The translations under genes and the position numbers were made by a program. The notes under the pieces are model-generated. The model saw nothing but the letters and a program-made list of their open reading frames with translations, was not told the origin of the DNA and made no database searches. From Candidatus Nanopelagicales bacterium (GTDB lineage: Bacteria > Actinomycetota > Actinomycetes > S36-B12), in the NCBI GenBank assembly GCA_018402235.1, contig JAGYJJ010000004.1, positions 641,256 to 705,255 on the forward strand: 64,000 nt of DNA. Reading direction: 5' to 3'. Every line of letters starts with the position of its first letter. Position 1 is the first letter of the stretch. Shown here piece by piece: positions 36,476 through 46,435 of the stretch.

Positions 36476-37473
36476 TTTCCCCCCGCACCGCCTCGCAAGA
36501 ATCCTGCGCCCCAGGCACCATGCATCGTCGTGAAAACCAGCGGAAGGCGCACCGTCACAGCGGCATCTTCCACCCGCCTCCCCGTCACGACCGATGCCAC
36601 GACATTTCCGCTCGCATACACCGCCGCTGGGATAAGTCCGGCAATCACCATCCCTGCGCGACCGCTCACAGCGCCAGCGATAGTCACAGCAAGTCCGGCT
36701 CCGATGACGGCCACAGTTAAGGGCGCGGCGAGGTAGCGCACCGAGAGAGTGGACGGATGCCGGCGGGCAACCTCACGCCTCCATCGCCCGTAATCGTGGT
36801 ACTGACGAGCCAACGCACGCAGCGAATGCCGGGGGCGATACGTCACGTGAAGATCGGGTGTGAAATACACGAGTCCACCACTTTCGCGGATCCGCAGGTT
36901 CAACTCCCAATCTTGAGCGCGTTCCATAGATTCGTCGTATCCCCCCACGCGCTCCAATGCCGAACGACGAAAACACCCGAGGTAGACGGTAAGCGCCGGA
37001 CCCTCGTCGCCGCCCACATGAAAGGACGCATCGCCCACCCCGAAACGTGATGTCATCGCAGCAGCAACAGCCCGCTCGAAATCACCTCTTCCTTCCGCCG
37101 CCATGACGCCACCGACGTTGTCCGCGCCAGCTCGCTCCAAAACCTCAACAGCGCAACTGACGTAATCGGTGGGAATCATCGCGTGACCATCCACCCGCAC
37201 CACGATCTCCCCAGACGACCCATTGATCGCCGCGTTCAACCCGGCGGGAGTAGACCCACTCGGATTTGCCACCACGCGCAGTTGAGCGAACTCAGTTGCG
37301 AGGGATTGCGCAACCTCTGCTGTCTTATCCCGACTCGGACCGACGGCAAGTGTCACGTCGAATTCACCTTGATAGTCCTGGGATAAAACACGCTGCACCG
37401 AATCGCGAAGGTGCCGCTCCTCGTTCACGACCGGCATCACCACGCTCACCGTCGGCAGGCCAGTTTCGTTCAC
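36472..37473 (-). CDS. GT2 glycosyltransferase with C-terminal membrane helices
   Basis: 333 residues, ExoA-like. VSVVMPVVNEERHLRDSVQRVL, then ANPSGSTPAGLNAAINGSSGEIVVRVDGHAMIP (donor-site DGH), VYLGCFRRSALERVGGYDE and ERAQDWELNLRIRESGG. The last ~90 residues hold two or three helices (LTVAVIGAGLAVTIAGAVSG), so it is membrane bound. ATGA overlaps on both sides. Confidence 0.88.
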   Translation of the reverse strand: MNETGLPTVSVVMPVVNEERHLRDSVQRVLSQDYQGEFDVTLAVGPSRDKTAEVAQSLATEFAQLRVVANPSGSTPAGLNAAINGSSGEIVVRVDGHAMIPTDYVSCAVEVLERAGADNVGGVMAAEGRGDFERAVAAAMTSRFGVGDASFHVGGDEGPALTVYLGCFRRSALERVGGYDESMERAQDWELNLRIRESGGLVYFTPDLHVTYRPRHSLRALARQYHDYGRWRREVARRHPSTLSVRYLAAPLTVAVIGAGLAVTIAGAVSGRAGMVIAGLIPAAVYASGNVVASVVTGRRVEDAAVTVRLPLVFTTMHGAWGAGFLRGGAGGK

Positions 37474-39056
37474 GCTGATGACTCCAACACACCGTCTGTT
37501 CCCAGCGCCGGCGAGGACACCAGTCCCGGGAACTGTGCAACTGTCTTGGTCAAGAAGTGCTCTTCATCCACCTGCGAGGTGTTAGCCGAACCGTCGGCGG
37601 CACTTCGCACGTACACGTACCCAAGGCCGTGGGTCCGATACACCAGGCCACCAGCCTCGAGAACGCGGTCGAGCAACGCCCTGTCCACGGATCGGGGAAC
37701 CGGCCGCCACCCTCCCACCTGGGCAAGATCGCCTGCGGAAATCATCATGGTTCCCCCCGCGACGAAGGTCGCGAACCGTTCAGCTGGATAGGTGGGCCGG
37801 AAAACCGTGGTGTCTGCCGAGCTCAAATACACCCAATCGAGAGCCTTGCCCACGATCTGTGCACCGGAGTACATCCGCGCCAGTACGAGATCCCATACGT
37901 GAGTGGTGGCGTAGTAGTCGTCGTCGTCCATCTTGGTGAGAAGCTCACCATCGGCTCGTGCGCTTGCCGCCGACAATGCATGCCCGAGGTTGCGCTCAGC
38001 GGGCACGCCGATCAGCGCCCATTCACCATCCCAACCCTCTAAAGCAGCTCGCACCCGCGGCGCGTGCCGGGCTACGTCGTCTTCATCGCCATGCAGCACG
38101 ATCACGGCTTGCAGGTGCGGGTAGTCCTGGCGTCGAATCATGGATAGCGCATGTTCTAACCGCTCCGGGCGATGCGTGGACAACAAGATGCTCACGGTCG
38201 GCCATGGCTGAACAGCTGGCCACGGCGAGTACTCCTGCAAGGCGTGACGTCGCTGATTCACCGAGAGTGTCTGCCACGCGAGGTAATCGTCCAAGGCCGG
38301 TAATTCATCCGCCGATTCCACAAGGACAACACCGAGCGCGGACAACTGCGCGCGCAGCCAGGTGGGTAACGACGACGCATCGGTCACCGCGGACACTGAG
38401 CGCAAAGGTTTCACATCAGGCATATCTACGCCGAGGCGATATGAGGACACGATTTCGTCAGCCGTCGAGATTTGGCCCATGAAGTCCGATAAGCGTCCGT
38501 GCGGGCGATGGATCGTCGGGTCAATCAGTACCTCGCGATCACCCCACATGCGACCGGACACGGCAACTACCCGCTCGGCTAGATCAGCCGAACCTTGCGC
38601 ACCGTCTGAGGTCACCAGCACATCGGCCCGGCGTACGTGCGGGTCTTCATCACCGGCAACGTGAACGTCGCGCACCTGCTCGGCCAGTACGCCATCGGCA
38701 GGAACATCCGCAGTCCAGGTTGGTGCTGCAAAGCCCGTGACGGTCGGTTGCAGTGTCCGAAGTACCGCAGAGAGAACAACAGCTGCGTCGAGGGGATCGC
38801 GAACCTCGATCTCCACCTCCACGCCGTCGCCCTTGGGCTGCACGGACAGCACATCCACCCCGGGGATCCCCGGCGCGCCGGTCCAGCCCAGATGCGGCCT
38901 GCGCCAGCGATCGATACGCACCTGTGCGCCGCCGATCAGCCCGGAACCAACCGAGGCGGTGACCAAGCGGCGAAATGCACCGAGGTGATCTGCCCGCACC
39001 TCCCAGCGCTCGCCCCGCTCCCGTACCCGGGTACCCGGCACAGGTTGGCTCGCCAT
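37470..39056 (-). CDS. Two-domain protein with C-terminal GT2 domain
   Basis: 528 residues. The C-terminal ~250 residues are GT2: WPTVSILLSTHRPERLEHALSMI, ADGELLTKMDDDDYY and FVAGGTMMISAGDLAQVGGW. The first ~275 residues are a soluble domain without a family I know. First gene of the leftward GT operon; TACTCT is 6 nt before ATG 39056, so it is predicted leaderless, back to back with leaderless ugd. Confidence 0.85.
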   Translation of the reverse strand: MASQPVPGTRVRERGERWEVRADHLGAFRRLVTASVGSGLIGGAQVRIDRWRRPHLGWTGAPGIPGVDVLSVQPKGDGVEVEIEVRDPLDAAVVLSAVLRTLQPTVTGFAAPTWTADVPADGVLAEQVRDVHVAGDEDPHVRRADVLVTSDGAQGSADLAERVVAVSGRMWGDREVLIDPTIHRPHGRLSDFMGQISTADEIVSSYRLGVDMPDVKPLRSVSAVTDASSLPTWLRAQLSALGVVLVESADELPALDDYLAWQTLSVNQRRHALQEYSPWPAVQPWPTVSILLSTHRPERLEHALSMIRRQDYPHLQAVIVLHGDEDDVARHAPRVRAALEGWDGEWALIGVPAERNLGHALSAASARADGELLTKMDDDDYYATTHVWDLVLARMYSGAQIVGKALDWVYLSSADTTVFRPTYPAERFATFVAGGTMMISAGDLAQVGGWRPVPRSVDRALLDRVLEAGGLVYRTHGLGYVYVRSAADGSANTSQVDEEHFLTKTVAQFPGLVSSPALGTDGVLESSA

Positions 39057-39062
39057 ACGGCA

Positions 39063-39068
39063 AGAGTA
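39063..39068 (-). promoter_or_regulatory. -10 hexamer TACTCT for the glycosyltransferase operon
   Basis: Six nt before ATG 39056, within the 37-bp divergent gap to ugd. Confidence 0.6.
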
Positions 39069-39081
39069 GGGGCGCGCTCGC

Positions 39082-39087
39082 TACGCT
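39082..39087 (+). promoter_or_regulatory. -10 hexamer TACGCT for ugd
   Basis: Six nt before ATG 39094; no Shine-Dalgarno. Confidence 0.6.
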
Positions 39088-39093
39088 CGACGC

Positions 39094-40434
39094 ATGACCG
39101 AGCCCGCTGCAACGAACAAACCTGTGCTGTCGGTCATCGGGACCGGCTACCTCGGAGCCACGCACGCTGCGTGCATGGCCGAACTCGGGTTCACGGTGAT
39201 CGGCGTCGACATCGATCCGGCCAAGGTGGACCTGCTGAACTCCGGCACGGTCCCGTTCTATGAGCCCGACCTTGACGATCTCTTGCAGCGCAATCTGCGC
39301 GCCGGTCGCCTGCGCTTCACCACATCCTTCGAAGAGGCCGGCAAGGACGCGCAGGTCCACTTCATCTGTGTCGGTACCCCGCAGCAACCAGGCGCCTACG
39401 CCGCGGACATGTCCCAGGTGTTCGGTGCCGTCGATGCCCTGGCCCCGCATATCTCCGCCGCCGATCTGGTGGTCGGCAAGTCCACGGTTCCCGTTGGCAC
39501 AGCCGAGGAAATCGTCAACCGTCTCAAAAGCACTGCGGCCATCGGCGTGGAGGTCGCCTGGAACCCGGAGTTCTTGCGCGAGGGCTTTGCGGTGCAAGAC
39601 ACCCTCAAACCCGACCGTCTCGTGGTGGGCGTCACCTCCGAGCAAGCGGAGCGGATGATGCGCGAGGTCTATGCGCCGCTCATCGCCGACAACGTTCCGT
39701 TCCTGGTCACCGACTACCCCACCGCCGAGCTAGTGAAGGTCGCGGCGAACTCATTCCTTGCCACCAAGATCTCCTTCATCAACGCGATGGCTGAGGTGTG
39801 CGAGGCCGCTGGAGCAGACGTCACGAAACTCGCTCAGGCCATCGGCTACGACCCCCGTATCGGCAGCCGCTTCCTGGCCGCCGGCCTTGGTTTCGGGGGC
39901 GGCTGCTTACCGAAGGACATTCGCGCTTTCATGGCTCGCGCGGGTGAACTCGGAGCAGAAGAAGCGCTCACCTTCCTGCGCGAAGTTGACCAGATCAATC
40001 TGCGTCGGCGTGCTCACACCGTCGACCTCGCGCGCAAGACCCTCGGCGGCGACTTCCGGGGCAAGGTGGTCACGATGCTCGGTGCAACGTTCAAACCCGA
40101 CAGCGACGATGTCCGCGATTCACCAGCCCTCGACGTAGCCGTAGCGATCTCCAACGCCGGTGCAACCGTGCGCGTTCACGATCCGAAGGGCATCGCTAAC
40201 GCCAAGCGCGTCTACCCGAATATGGATTATCGCGAGGATCTGCTCGATGCTGTTACCGATGCAGACCTGCTCCTGCTCGGCACCGAATGGCGCGAGTACC
40301 GCGAACTCGATCCGCACCAACTGACCGGCAAGGTTGCCGGCGCCGCGATCATCGATGCGCGCAACGCTCTCGATCCGCAGGCATGGCGCTCGGCCGGTTG
40401 GATCTACCGCGCACTCGGTCGTCCCACCGCCTAA
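39094..40434 (+). CDS. ugd: UDP-glucose 6-dehydrogenase
   Basis: 446 residues. Rossmann start VIGTGYLGATHAACMAELGFTVIGVDID; catalytic Cys in LGFGGGCLPKDIRAFM (about residue 270) and substrate loop KPDSDDVRDSPALDVA. Oxidises UDP-glucose to UDP-glucuronate with two NAD+, supplying an acidic sugar for the glycosyltransferases on its left. The TA sequence is close to proteobacterial Ugd in length. Confidence 0.93.
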   Translation: MTEPAATNKPVLSVIGTGYLGATHAACMAELGFTVIGVDIDPAKVDLLNSGTVPFYEPDLDDLLQRNLRAGRLRFTTSFEEAGKDAQVHFICVGTPQQPGAYAADMSQVFGAVDALAPHISAADLVVGKSTVPVGTAEEIVNRLKSTAAIGVEVAWNPEFLREGFAVQDTLKPDRLVVGVTSEQAERMMREVYAPLIADNVPFLVTDYPTAELVKVAANSFLATKISFINAMAEVCEAAGADVTKLAQAIGYDPRIGSRFLAAGLGFGGGCLPKDIRAFMARAGELGAEEALTFLREVDQINLRRRAHTVDLARKTLGGDFRGKVVTMLGATFKPDSDDVRDSPALDVAVAISNAGATVRVHDPKGIANAKRVYPNMDYREDLLDAVTDADLLLLGTEWREYRELDPHQLTGKVAGAAIIDARNALDPQAWRSAGWIYRALGRPTA

Positions 40435-40444
40435 CCAACAAGAC

Positions 40445-40879
40445 GTGACCCACGCACTGGCATCCGACGATCAGATCCGCCACCTGCTCGACAACTCCCA
40501 CCTATGGTTCATCGTGGGCCTGGGCGATAACCCCGACCGACCTGCCTTCCGGGTCGCTCGATTTCTGCAGTCGATCGGCAAGCAGATCGTTGCGATTCAC
40601 CCACGCGCGCAAGAAGTACATGGCGAACCCGGCTTCACCTCGATAGAAGATGCGACGAAGGTGTACGGCACGCCCGACGTGGTGGATGTATTCGTCCGAT
40701 TCGATCGCGCCGGGGAGTTTGCCGACCAAGCGATCAAGGTCGGCGCAAAGGCCGTGTGGTTTCAACTCGAAGTAATCGACCACAACGCCGCCGCGCGAGT
40801 GTCCGATGCGGGCTTACTCATGGTCATGAATCGCTGCCCGGCGATCGAATATCCGCGCCTCGTTACCGCCAACTCCTAG
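40445..40879 (+). CDS. CoA-binding domain protein (YccU-like)
   Basis: 144 residues from GTG 40445; the frame is open further upstream into ugd but the family starts here. A single Rossmann-like CoA_binding_2 domain: [44 protein letters not shown] and [39 protein letters not shown]. Function unsettled in bacteria. Its stop shares CTAG with purE. Confidence 0.88.
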   Translation: MTHALASDDQIRHLLDNSHLWFIVGLGDNPDRPAFRVARFLQSIGKQIVAIHPRAQEVHGEPGFTSIEDATKVYGTPDVVDVFVRFDRAGEFADQAIKVGAKAVWFQLEVIDHNAAARVSDAGLLMVMNRCPAIEYPRLVTANS

Positions 40880-41382
40880 TGCTCGCGCCGGATCCCATCG
40901 CCCTTTGCGCGTGCGGCAGCATTCAACTCAACCTGAAATTTCTCCATTCGGTCCAGCAAGGAAGCGTCGGCAACACCGAGCATTCGAACCGCGAGCAACC
41001 CGGCGTTACGCGCTCCTCCGATAGCAACCGTCGCAACAGGCACACCCGCAGGCATCTGGGCAATCGAAAGTAATGCGTCCATACCATCCAAGGACGTTGC
41101 ATTGACGGGTACACCGATCACCGGCAGCGCACTGACGGACGCAAGCATCCCCGGCAGGTGCGCCGCACCTCCGGCACCGGCGATGATCACCCGCAATCCA
41201 CTCTCCCGCGCAGTCTTGCCGTAGTCGAGCATCTCCTCGGGCATGCGATGAGCGGAGATAACGTCAACGCGGTGCGGCACCGAGAACTCATCTAAGACTT
41301 GCGATGCCGCCTGCATGGTGGACCAATCCGAGTCCGATCCCATGCAGATACCGACCAGGGCCGCCCGATCCGAACTACTCAT
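40876..41382 (-). CDS. purE: N5-carboxyaminoimidazole ribonucleotide mutase
   Basis: 168 residues, class I Pur[42 protein letters not shown] (SAHR with catalytic His) and [17 protein letters not shown]. Moves the carboxyl of N5-CAIR to C4, making CAIR for purines. It overlaps the upstream purK by 8 bp; the two act in sequence. Confidence 0.95.
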   Translation of the reverse strand: MSSSDRAALVGICMGSDSDWSTMQAASQVLDEFSVPHRVDVISAHRMPEEMLDYGKTARESGLRVIIAGAGGAAHLPGMLASVSALPVIGVPVNATSLDGMDALLSIAQMPAGVPVATVAIGGARNAGLLAVRMLGVADASLLDRMEKFQVELNAAARAKGDGIRREH

Positions 41383-42541
41383 CGATAACCCCCATGAAGT
41401 AGTCCGCAGCGTGCCGGGCGCGTACCAGCAATTGCTCCGCGTCGTCTCCCACTGTCGTCACGTGACCGACTTTACGACCTGGCTTGACCTGCTTGCCGTA
41501 CAAATGAACCTTCAAACCCGGATCACGAGCGAATACGTGACGGTAGGCCGAGTACAGATTTCCCACATCGCCGCCCAGGATGTTCACCATCACCGCGTGA
41601 GGCGCTACCAACCGCGGTGAGCCCAGCGGCAGATCCAGCACCGCGCGTAGGTGGTTCTCGAACTGGCTGGTCACCGCACCTTCGATACTCCAGTGCCCGG
41701 AGTTGTGCGGACGCATCGCCAGTTCGTTAACAAAGAGCGCATCGCCGGTATCAAAGATCTCTACGGCCAGCATTCCCGTCACATTCAGCGCGCCCGCAAT
41801 GTCGAGTGCGATGCGCTGCGCCTGCACGGCACGCTCATCGGAGAGTCCTGGCGCCGGCGCCACAACTTCCGAGCAGATGCCGTTCGTCTGCACTGTGCGA
41901 ACCACCGGATAAGCAACGGTCTGCCCGCTAGGTGACCGCGCCACCTGCGCCGACAACTCCTGCACGAAGGGCACGGCCTCCTCGGCCAACCACTGCGCAC
42001 CCGGCGGCAAGGGAGAAGACATCACCGACGACAAGTCGATCGAACTGTCTATCCGCCACACACCCTTGCCGTCGTACCCACCGCGCGTGGTCTTCACAAT
42101 GAACGGGTAGCCCACCTCGTTCGCAAACTCCTGCGCCTCACCAACCGAATCCACGACCCGCCAACGTGGTACGGGTGCACCCGCTCCCTCGAGGGTTCGA
42201 CGCATCACCGCCTTGTCCTGCGCATTGATCAGCGCGTGCGGGCCCGGGCGCACCGCAACTCCGCGCGCTTCAAGCTTTTCCAAAATGGGTGGCGGCACAT
42301 GTTCGTGATCGAAGGTGACCACATCGCAACCAGCGGCAAACTCCAGAACCGCATGCTCATCATCGTGGGCGCCTAGGTAGACATCCGAAACCACCTGCGC
42401 TGCTGACTCATCCAGCGACGTTGCCAACACTCGAAAGTCAATACCAAGCGCCGCTGCCGGAGCCGCGCTCATCCGCGCAAGTTGACCACCACCGACCATC
42501 CCCACCCGCGGACGATCGCCCCCAAGTACAGATCCGGTCAC
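41375..42541 (-). CDS. purK: 5-(carboxyamino)imidazole ribonucleotide synthase
   Basis: About 388 residues, ATP-grasp. [56 protein letters not shown] and [35 protein letters not shown] are all typical. It makes N5-CAIR from AIR, ATP and bicarbonate. GTG 42541 is preferred over GTG 42547 because TAAGTT ends 6 nt before it, giving a leaderless message. Confidence 0.94.
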   Translation of the reverse strand: MTGSVLGGDRPRVGMVGGGQLARMSAAPAAALGIDFRVLATSLDESAAQVVSDVYLGAHDDEHAVLEFAAGCDVVTFDHEHVPPPILEKLEARGVAVRPGPHALINAQDKAVMRRTLEGAGAPVPRWRVVDSVGEAQEFANEVGYPFIVKTTRGGYDGKGVWRIDSSIDLSSVMSSPLPPGAQWLAEEAVPFVQELSAQVARSPSGQTVAYPVVRTVQTNGICSEVVAPAPGLSDERAVQAQRIALDIAGALNVTGMLAVEIFDTGDALFVNELAMRPHNSGHWSIEGAVTSQFENHLRAVLDLPLGSPRLVAPHAVMVNILGGDVGNLYSAYRHVFARDPGLKVHLYGKQVKPGRKVGHVTTVGDDAEQLLVRARHAADYFMGVIDE

Positions 42542-42547
42542 TGCCAC

Positions 42548-42553
42548 AACTTA
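42548..42553 (-). promoter_or_regulatory. -10 hexamer TAAGTT for purK
   Basis: Six nt before GTG 42541; it separates two candidate starts. Confidence 0.5.
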
Positions 42554-42591
42554 TCCGCACAAAGACCGCCAGGAATAACTCGCACGCTGGC

Positions 42592-42597
42592 TAGACT
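42592..42597 (+). promoter_or_regulatory. -10 hexamer TAGACT for gtrA
   Basis: Six nt before ATG 42604. Confidence 0.6.
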
Positions 42598-42603
42598 CCT
42601 TCG

Positions 42604-43140
42604 ATGCCCGGACCGCAACTGATCGCGCGCGGCTACCGGTATCTCCAGAACACCTTGGGCGACCTCTATCGAGAGATCGCGAAGTTCGGCATCGTGGGCC
42701 TGTCCGCGTTGGTCGTGGATATCGGCCTGTTCAACATCCTGCGCTTTGCCGGCGGAGAGGGACCGCTTTTCGACAAGCCGCTTACCGCGAAAGTCATCAG
42801 CGTGGCAGTCGCCACCACCGTGGCCTATGCCGGTAACCGCTTTTGGACATTCCGGCATCGAGGCCGCACCCACATGGGCAAGGAATACCTCATGTTCTTC
42901 GGACTCAACGGCGTCGCGATGCTCATCGCCGTTGGCTGCCTGTGGTTCAGCCACTACGTCCTTGGCTTCACCTCACCGCTGGCGGACAACATCAGTGCGA
43001 ACGTGATCGGCCTGGGATTGGGCACACTGTTTCGCTTCTGGTCCTACCGCAAGTGGGTCTTCCCGGCGATCCCGGCAGACGAACTCGCCGATCCGGCCAA
43101 CGAAGAACTCCTCGAGCGCGACGCCTCCACCCCGATTTAG
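42604..43140 (+). CDS. GtrA-family membrane protein
   Basis: 178 residues with four membrane helices: FGIVGLSALVVDIGLFNIL, VISVAVATTVAYAGNRFWTF, FFGLNGVAMLIAVGCLWFSH and ISANVIGLGLGTLFRFWSYRKWVF. N-R-F-W and R-F-x-x-Y-R-K-W-V-F are family hallmarks. GtrA proteins are thought to flip or support lipid-linked sugars, which suits the wall-polymer genes on its left. Predicted leaderless. Confidence 0.9.
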   Translation: MPGPQLIARGYRYLQNTLGDLYREIAKFGIVGLSALVVDIGLFNILRFAGGEGPLFDKPLTAKVISVAVATTVAYAGNRFWTFRHRGRTHMGKEYLMFFGLNGVAMLIAVGCLWFSHYVLGFTSPLADNISANVIGLGLGTLFRFWSYRKWVFPAIPADELADPANEELLERDASTPI

Positions 43141-43144
43141 TTCC

Positions 43145-43206
43145 GCCGAGACCTGCAGTTTCGGTCACAAATTCGACGAAATTTGACCGAAACTGCAGGT
43201 CTCGGC
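43145..43206. repeat. Palindrome B1: 23-bp perfect inverted repeat, 16-nt loop
   Basis: Arm 43145-43167 begins GCCGAGACCTGCAGTTTCGG and is perfectly complementary to 43184-43206. The loop is AT-rich with an inner AATT/AATT match. It is between the convergent stops of gtrA (43140) and the PH gene (43228) and belongs to the same family as B2. Confidence 0.9.
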
Positions 43207-43227
43207 AAAGAAAAAGAAGAGGGGTCC

Positions 43228-43779
43228 TCAGTCCATCGCGGGCAACTGATCCGGCGCCCCATCCCCGGCACGTCGACGCGAATCATCGAGTTCGTGCAAC
43301 TCGTAGACCAGACGCTGAATCTGCTCCACGTCTGGCACGTCCTGGATGTACATGTCGCCGTCGTCGCTCGCGGACTCAATCTCCAGAGTTCCGTAGTTCA
43401 AAGCCCGCCCCATCAGGCCCACTTCGAAGGAGACGTTGTTGACCTTGGCCAGCGGCATATCGCGCCCCTGCTTGGTCACTAGGCCGCGACGAATGATGAT
43501 CCTGCGGGTGGTGAACACGTACTGGGTTGTAAACCAGCGCGCGAAGGGCAAGATCACCCGCCAGATCAAGATGCCGATCAAGATCAGGAGGATCGGCAAC
43601 TGAAGCCAGGACAAGGAGAACGAACCGATACTCCAACCACCCACGGAGAAGTACAGCCAGGTTCCAACAAACACTTCAACGACCAGCACGATGGCCGGCC
43701 AGATCAATCCACGCCAGTGCGGCTTGAATTCGAAAGCGATCAGTTCGCCGGGGGCTAGGAGCTTGGTGGGGTAACTCAC
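43228..43779 (-). CDS. PH-domain membrane protein
   Basis: 183 residues. Two helices (IWPAIVLVVEVFVGTWLYF and LPILLILIGILIWRVIL, about residues 28-90) are followed by a bPH2/DUF304 domain: YVFTTRRIIIRRGLVTKQGRDMPLAKVNNVSFEVGLMGRALNYGTLEIESASDDGDMYIQDVPD. This end is the common motif of actinobacterial PH proteins. It overlaps birA by 4 bp. A third member of the family in this window. Confidence 0.87.
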   Translation of the reverse strand: MSYPTKLLAPGELIAFEFKPHWRGLIWPAIVLVVEVFVGTWLYFSVGGWSIGSFSLSWLQLPILLILIGILIWRVILPFARWFTTQYVFTTRRIIIRRGLVTKQGRDMPLAKVNNVSFEVGLMGRALNYGTLEIESASDDGDMYIQDVPDVEQIQRLVYELHELDDSRRRAGDGAPDQLPAMD

Positions 43780-44543
43780 GGTGCCATGGTTGCATGCAGG
43801 ACGTCCCCAGCGATGATGATTCGCGATGTTGACCCCGTGTCCACCATCAGGTGGCCATCGTTCGTCACATCCACGCCCACAGCCTCGAATTCCTCACCTC
43901 CGGGGAGGACCACCCTCACGTCCGCCCCGATGCTGCGGCACAGCACCCGATAGTCCGTCAATGCCACGTCCCACGGTTGTTGCGTGCGCCTATATAACGA
44001 CGACAGCAGCCCAGCCAGCACCGCGCTTCGGTCCGGACTCACCCCCGAATCACCCACCCACGAGCCAGCTTGGGTGAACTCCTGGGGAGGGTGTTCGATA
44101 TTCATTCCGATTCCCACCACGGCGCCGCCAGGAACAGCCTCGACCAAGATCCCGGCCACTTTGCGATCGCGGGAATCCAACACATCGTTCGGCCACTTGA
44201 TTGCCCAGGACATGTCACCTTCATCGCGGGCTACGTCCACAGCCGCCAGCGCGGCGAGCAGCGGCAATCGAGCGGGGTGGTCACATGAACGCACGATCGT
44301 GCTCGACCACAAACCGGCACCGAGATCACTGACCCAGGTGCGGCCGTGCCGTCCCTTACCTGCCGTTTGCTCTCCAGCCACCACGCAGGTGCCATCCACC
44401 GCTCCCGATGCCGCAAGCGCAACTGCATCCGCGTTCGTTGAGCCCGTCGATTCGACGTAGACCGGAGCTGGCCACGAGCACCCCGAAGTTGCAAGCAACT
44501 CCCGCACCCGCCCAGGATCGGGGATCCAGCCCACCTCGCTCAC
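43776..44543 (-). CDS. birA: Biotin-[acetyl-CoA carboxylase] ligase
   Basis: 255 residues from GTG 44543, without the N-terminal DNA-binding domain found in E. coli BirA (group I ligase). YVESTGSTNADAVALAASG, the biotinyl-AMP loop EQTAGKGRHGRTWVSDLGAGLWSS (a GRGRxG variant) and SWAIKWPNDVLDSRDRKVAGILVEA are visible. It charges the biotin carrier domain of the carboxylase alpha subunit encoded at 47732. TACCTT 6 nt upstream sets the start; the longer frame to 44693 is not coding. Confidence 0.93.
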   Translation of the reverse strand: MSEVGWIPDPGRVRELLATSGCSWPAPVYVESTGSTNADAVALAASGAVDGTCVVAGEQTAGKGRHGRTWVSDLGAGLWSSTIVRSCDHPARLPLLAALAAVDVARDEGDMSWAIKWPNDVLDSRDRKVAGILVEAVPGGAVVGIGMNIEHPPQEFTQAGSWVGDSGVSPDRSAVLAGLLSSLYRRTQQPWDVALTDYRVLCRSIGADVRVVLPGGEEFEAVGVDVTNDGHLMVDTGSTSRIIIAGDVLHATMAP

Positions 44544-44549
44544 GCGGCT

Positions 44550-44555
44550 AAGGTA
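44550..44555 (-). promoter_or_regulatory. -10 hexamer TACCTT for birA
   Basis: Six nt before GTG 44543, in the 56-bp divergent gap to accD. Confidence 0.6.
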
Positions 44556-44599
44556 CGCACGATCGCAATTCGTTCCAGCAGCGCGTGGAGGGAAGCACC

Positions 44600-46210
44600 A
44601 TGAGCGCAGAGGCAGTCGACGGCACGGAAAACCCCGAACCCACCGGCCCCGAGCGCAGGACCACTGCTGGTAAGGCCGACATCTTGAAGGCACGTCGCGC
44701 CGACGCAGCCAGCAAGCGACAGGCCGCGGTCGATAAGCAGCACGCGAAGGGCAAGATGACTGCCCTCGAGCGCATTGAAGCCTTCCTTGATGAAGGTTCC
44801 TTCCAACAGATCGACGGCTTAACCCGTCATCGCTCGCACAATTTTGGCTTGGAGAACAACCGACCGTTCGGCGATGGTGTCCTCACCGGGTACGGCACCG
44901 TGGATGGTCGCCCAGTCTGCGTCTTCGCCCAAGACTTCACGGTGTTCGGCGGCTCGCTTGGCGAGGTCTTCGGCGAAAAGATCGTCAAGATCATGGATCT
45001 GGCGATGAGGACCGGCTGCCCGGTCATCGGGTTGAACGATTCCGGCGGCGCTCGCATCCAAGAAGGCGTGGTGTCACTTGGCCTATACGGAGAGATCTTC
45101 CGTCGCAACGTACAGGCATCCGGAGTGGTTCCTCAGATCTCGGTGATCATGGGGCCATGCGCCGGTGGTGCTGTTTACTCCCCCGCGATCACCGACTTCA
45201 CGGTAATGATTGATCAAACATCGCACATGTTCATTACCGGACCGGATGTGATCAAGACAGTTACCGGCGAAGACGTCAGTTTCGAAGACCTCGGCGGTGC
45301 CCGGACCCACAACAGCACCTCCGGTGTTGCGCACTACATGGCAACCGATGAAAGCGACGGGCTTGATTATGTTCGTGCGCTGTTGTCCTACCTACCGAGT
45401 AACAATCTCTCCGATCCACCCGTGTTCCCCACCGAGGTGCACATGGAGTTCACCGACGAGGACTACTCTCTCGATTCGATCATTCCGGACTCCCCGAACC
45501 AGCCTTACGACATGCATACAGTGATCGAAGCGATCCTCGACGAGGATGAGTTCCTGGAGACTCAACCACTTTTCGCTCCCAACATGATCACCGGATTCGG
45601 TCGCATCGAGGGCCACGCGGTGGGCATCGTTGCGAACCAGCCGATGCAGTTCGCAGGCACGCTGGATATCGATGCTTCCGAGAAGGCCGCGCGCTTCGTG
45701 CGCACCTGTGATGCTTTCAATGTCCCGGTGATCACGTTCGTTGACGTTCCCGGCTTCCTCCCGGGAACCGAGCAGGAGTACAGCGGCATCATCCGGCGGG
45801 GGGCAAAACTCATCTACGCATACGCCGAAGCAACCGTGCCGCTCTTGACTGTCGTCACCCGCAAGGCGTACGGCGGCGCGTACGTAGTGATGGGCTCCAA
45901 GCATCTGGGTGCAGACATCAACCTGGCTTGGCCCACAGCCGAGATCGCTGTCATGGGCGCGCAGGGTGCGGTGAACATCTTGTACCGAAAGGAACTGGGC
46001 GAATCAGCAGAGCCAGACTCGCGGCGGGTACAACTGGTCGACGAATACACCGACACCTTGGCCAATCCGTATATGGCTGCTGAGCGCGGCTACATGGATC
46101 GCGTGATCCTGCCGCACGAGACGCGACTGCAAATCGTGCGCGCCTTGCGTACCTTGCGGGGCAAGCGAGCAAGCGGTCCGCCCAAGAAGCACGGGAACAT
46201 CCCGCTATGA
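44600..46210 (+). CDS. accD: Acyl-CoA (propionyl-CoA) carboxylase beta subunit
   Basis: 536 residues from ATG 44600 with GGAGGGAAG upstream. Carboxyltransferase N- and C-domains: [69 protein letters not shown], then [37 protein letters not shown] and [19 protein letters not shown]. It moves CO2 from carboxybiotin to an acyl-CoA; specificity (acetyl or propionyl) is not decided by sequence alone, though resemblance is to AccD5/PccB. Operon with accE; the alpha subunit follows after maf. Confidence 0.93.
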   Translation: MSAEAVDGTENPEPTGPERRTTAGKADILKARRADAASKRQAAVDKQHAKGKMTALERIEAFLDEGSFQQIDGLTRHRSHNFGLENNRPFGDGVLTGYGTVDGRPVCVFAQDFTVFGGSLGEVFGEKIVKIMDLAMRTGCPVIGLNDSGGARIQEGVVSLGLYGEIFRRNVQASGVVPQISVIMGPCAGGAVYSPAITDFTVMIDQTSHMFITGPDVIKTVTGEDVSFEDLGGARTHNSTSGVAHYMATDESDGLDYVRALLSYLPSNNLSDPPVFPTEVHMEFTDEDYSLDSIIPDSPNQPYDMHTVIEAILDEDEFLETQPLFAPNMITGFGRIEGHAVGIVANQPMQFAGTLDIDASEKAARFVRTCDAFNVPVITFVDVPGFLPGTEQEYSGIIRRGAKLIYAYAEATVPLLTVVTRKAYGGAYVVMGSKHLGADINLAWPTAEIAVMGAQGAVNILYRKELGESAEPDSRRVQLVDEYTDTLANPYMAAERGYMDRVILPHETRLQIVRALRTLRGKRASGPPKKHGNIPL

Positions 46211-46425
46211 GCGATAACCTCGTTCCGCCACAGATCACCGTCCGAGCAGGTAATCCGACCGATACCGAACTCGCAGTGGTCATCTCGCTGCTCACTCGAC
46301 TCCCGCATACCGAGATCGTGCAGCCCAATCCGCCGAGCCACTGGTCGAACCGCGCGGCGATGATGCGCCCCGTCCTATCCCCGGGTCCGGGTGCGTGGCG
46401 CGCTTCGGCATTCCCCCAGCAATAG
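46207..46425 (+). CDS. accE: Acyl-CoA carboxylase epsilon subunit
   Basis: 72 residues, typical of the small actinobacterial Acc[22 protein letters not shown], then W-S-N-R-A and end [18 protein letters not shown]. It bridges alpha and beta subunits and raises activity. ATGA overlap with accD. Confidence 0.9.
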   Translation: MSDNLVPPQITVRAGNPTDTELAVVISLLTRLPHTEIVQPNPPSHWSNRAAMMRPVLSPGPGAWRASAFPQQ

Positions 46426-46435
46426 CAGCACTTCC

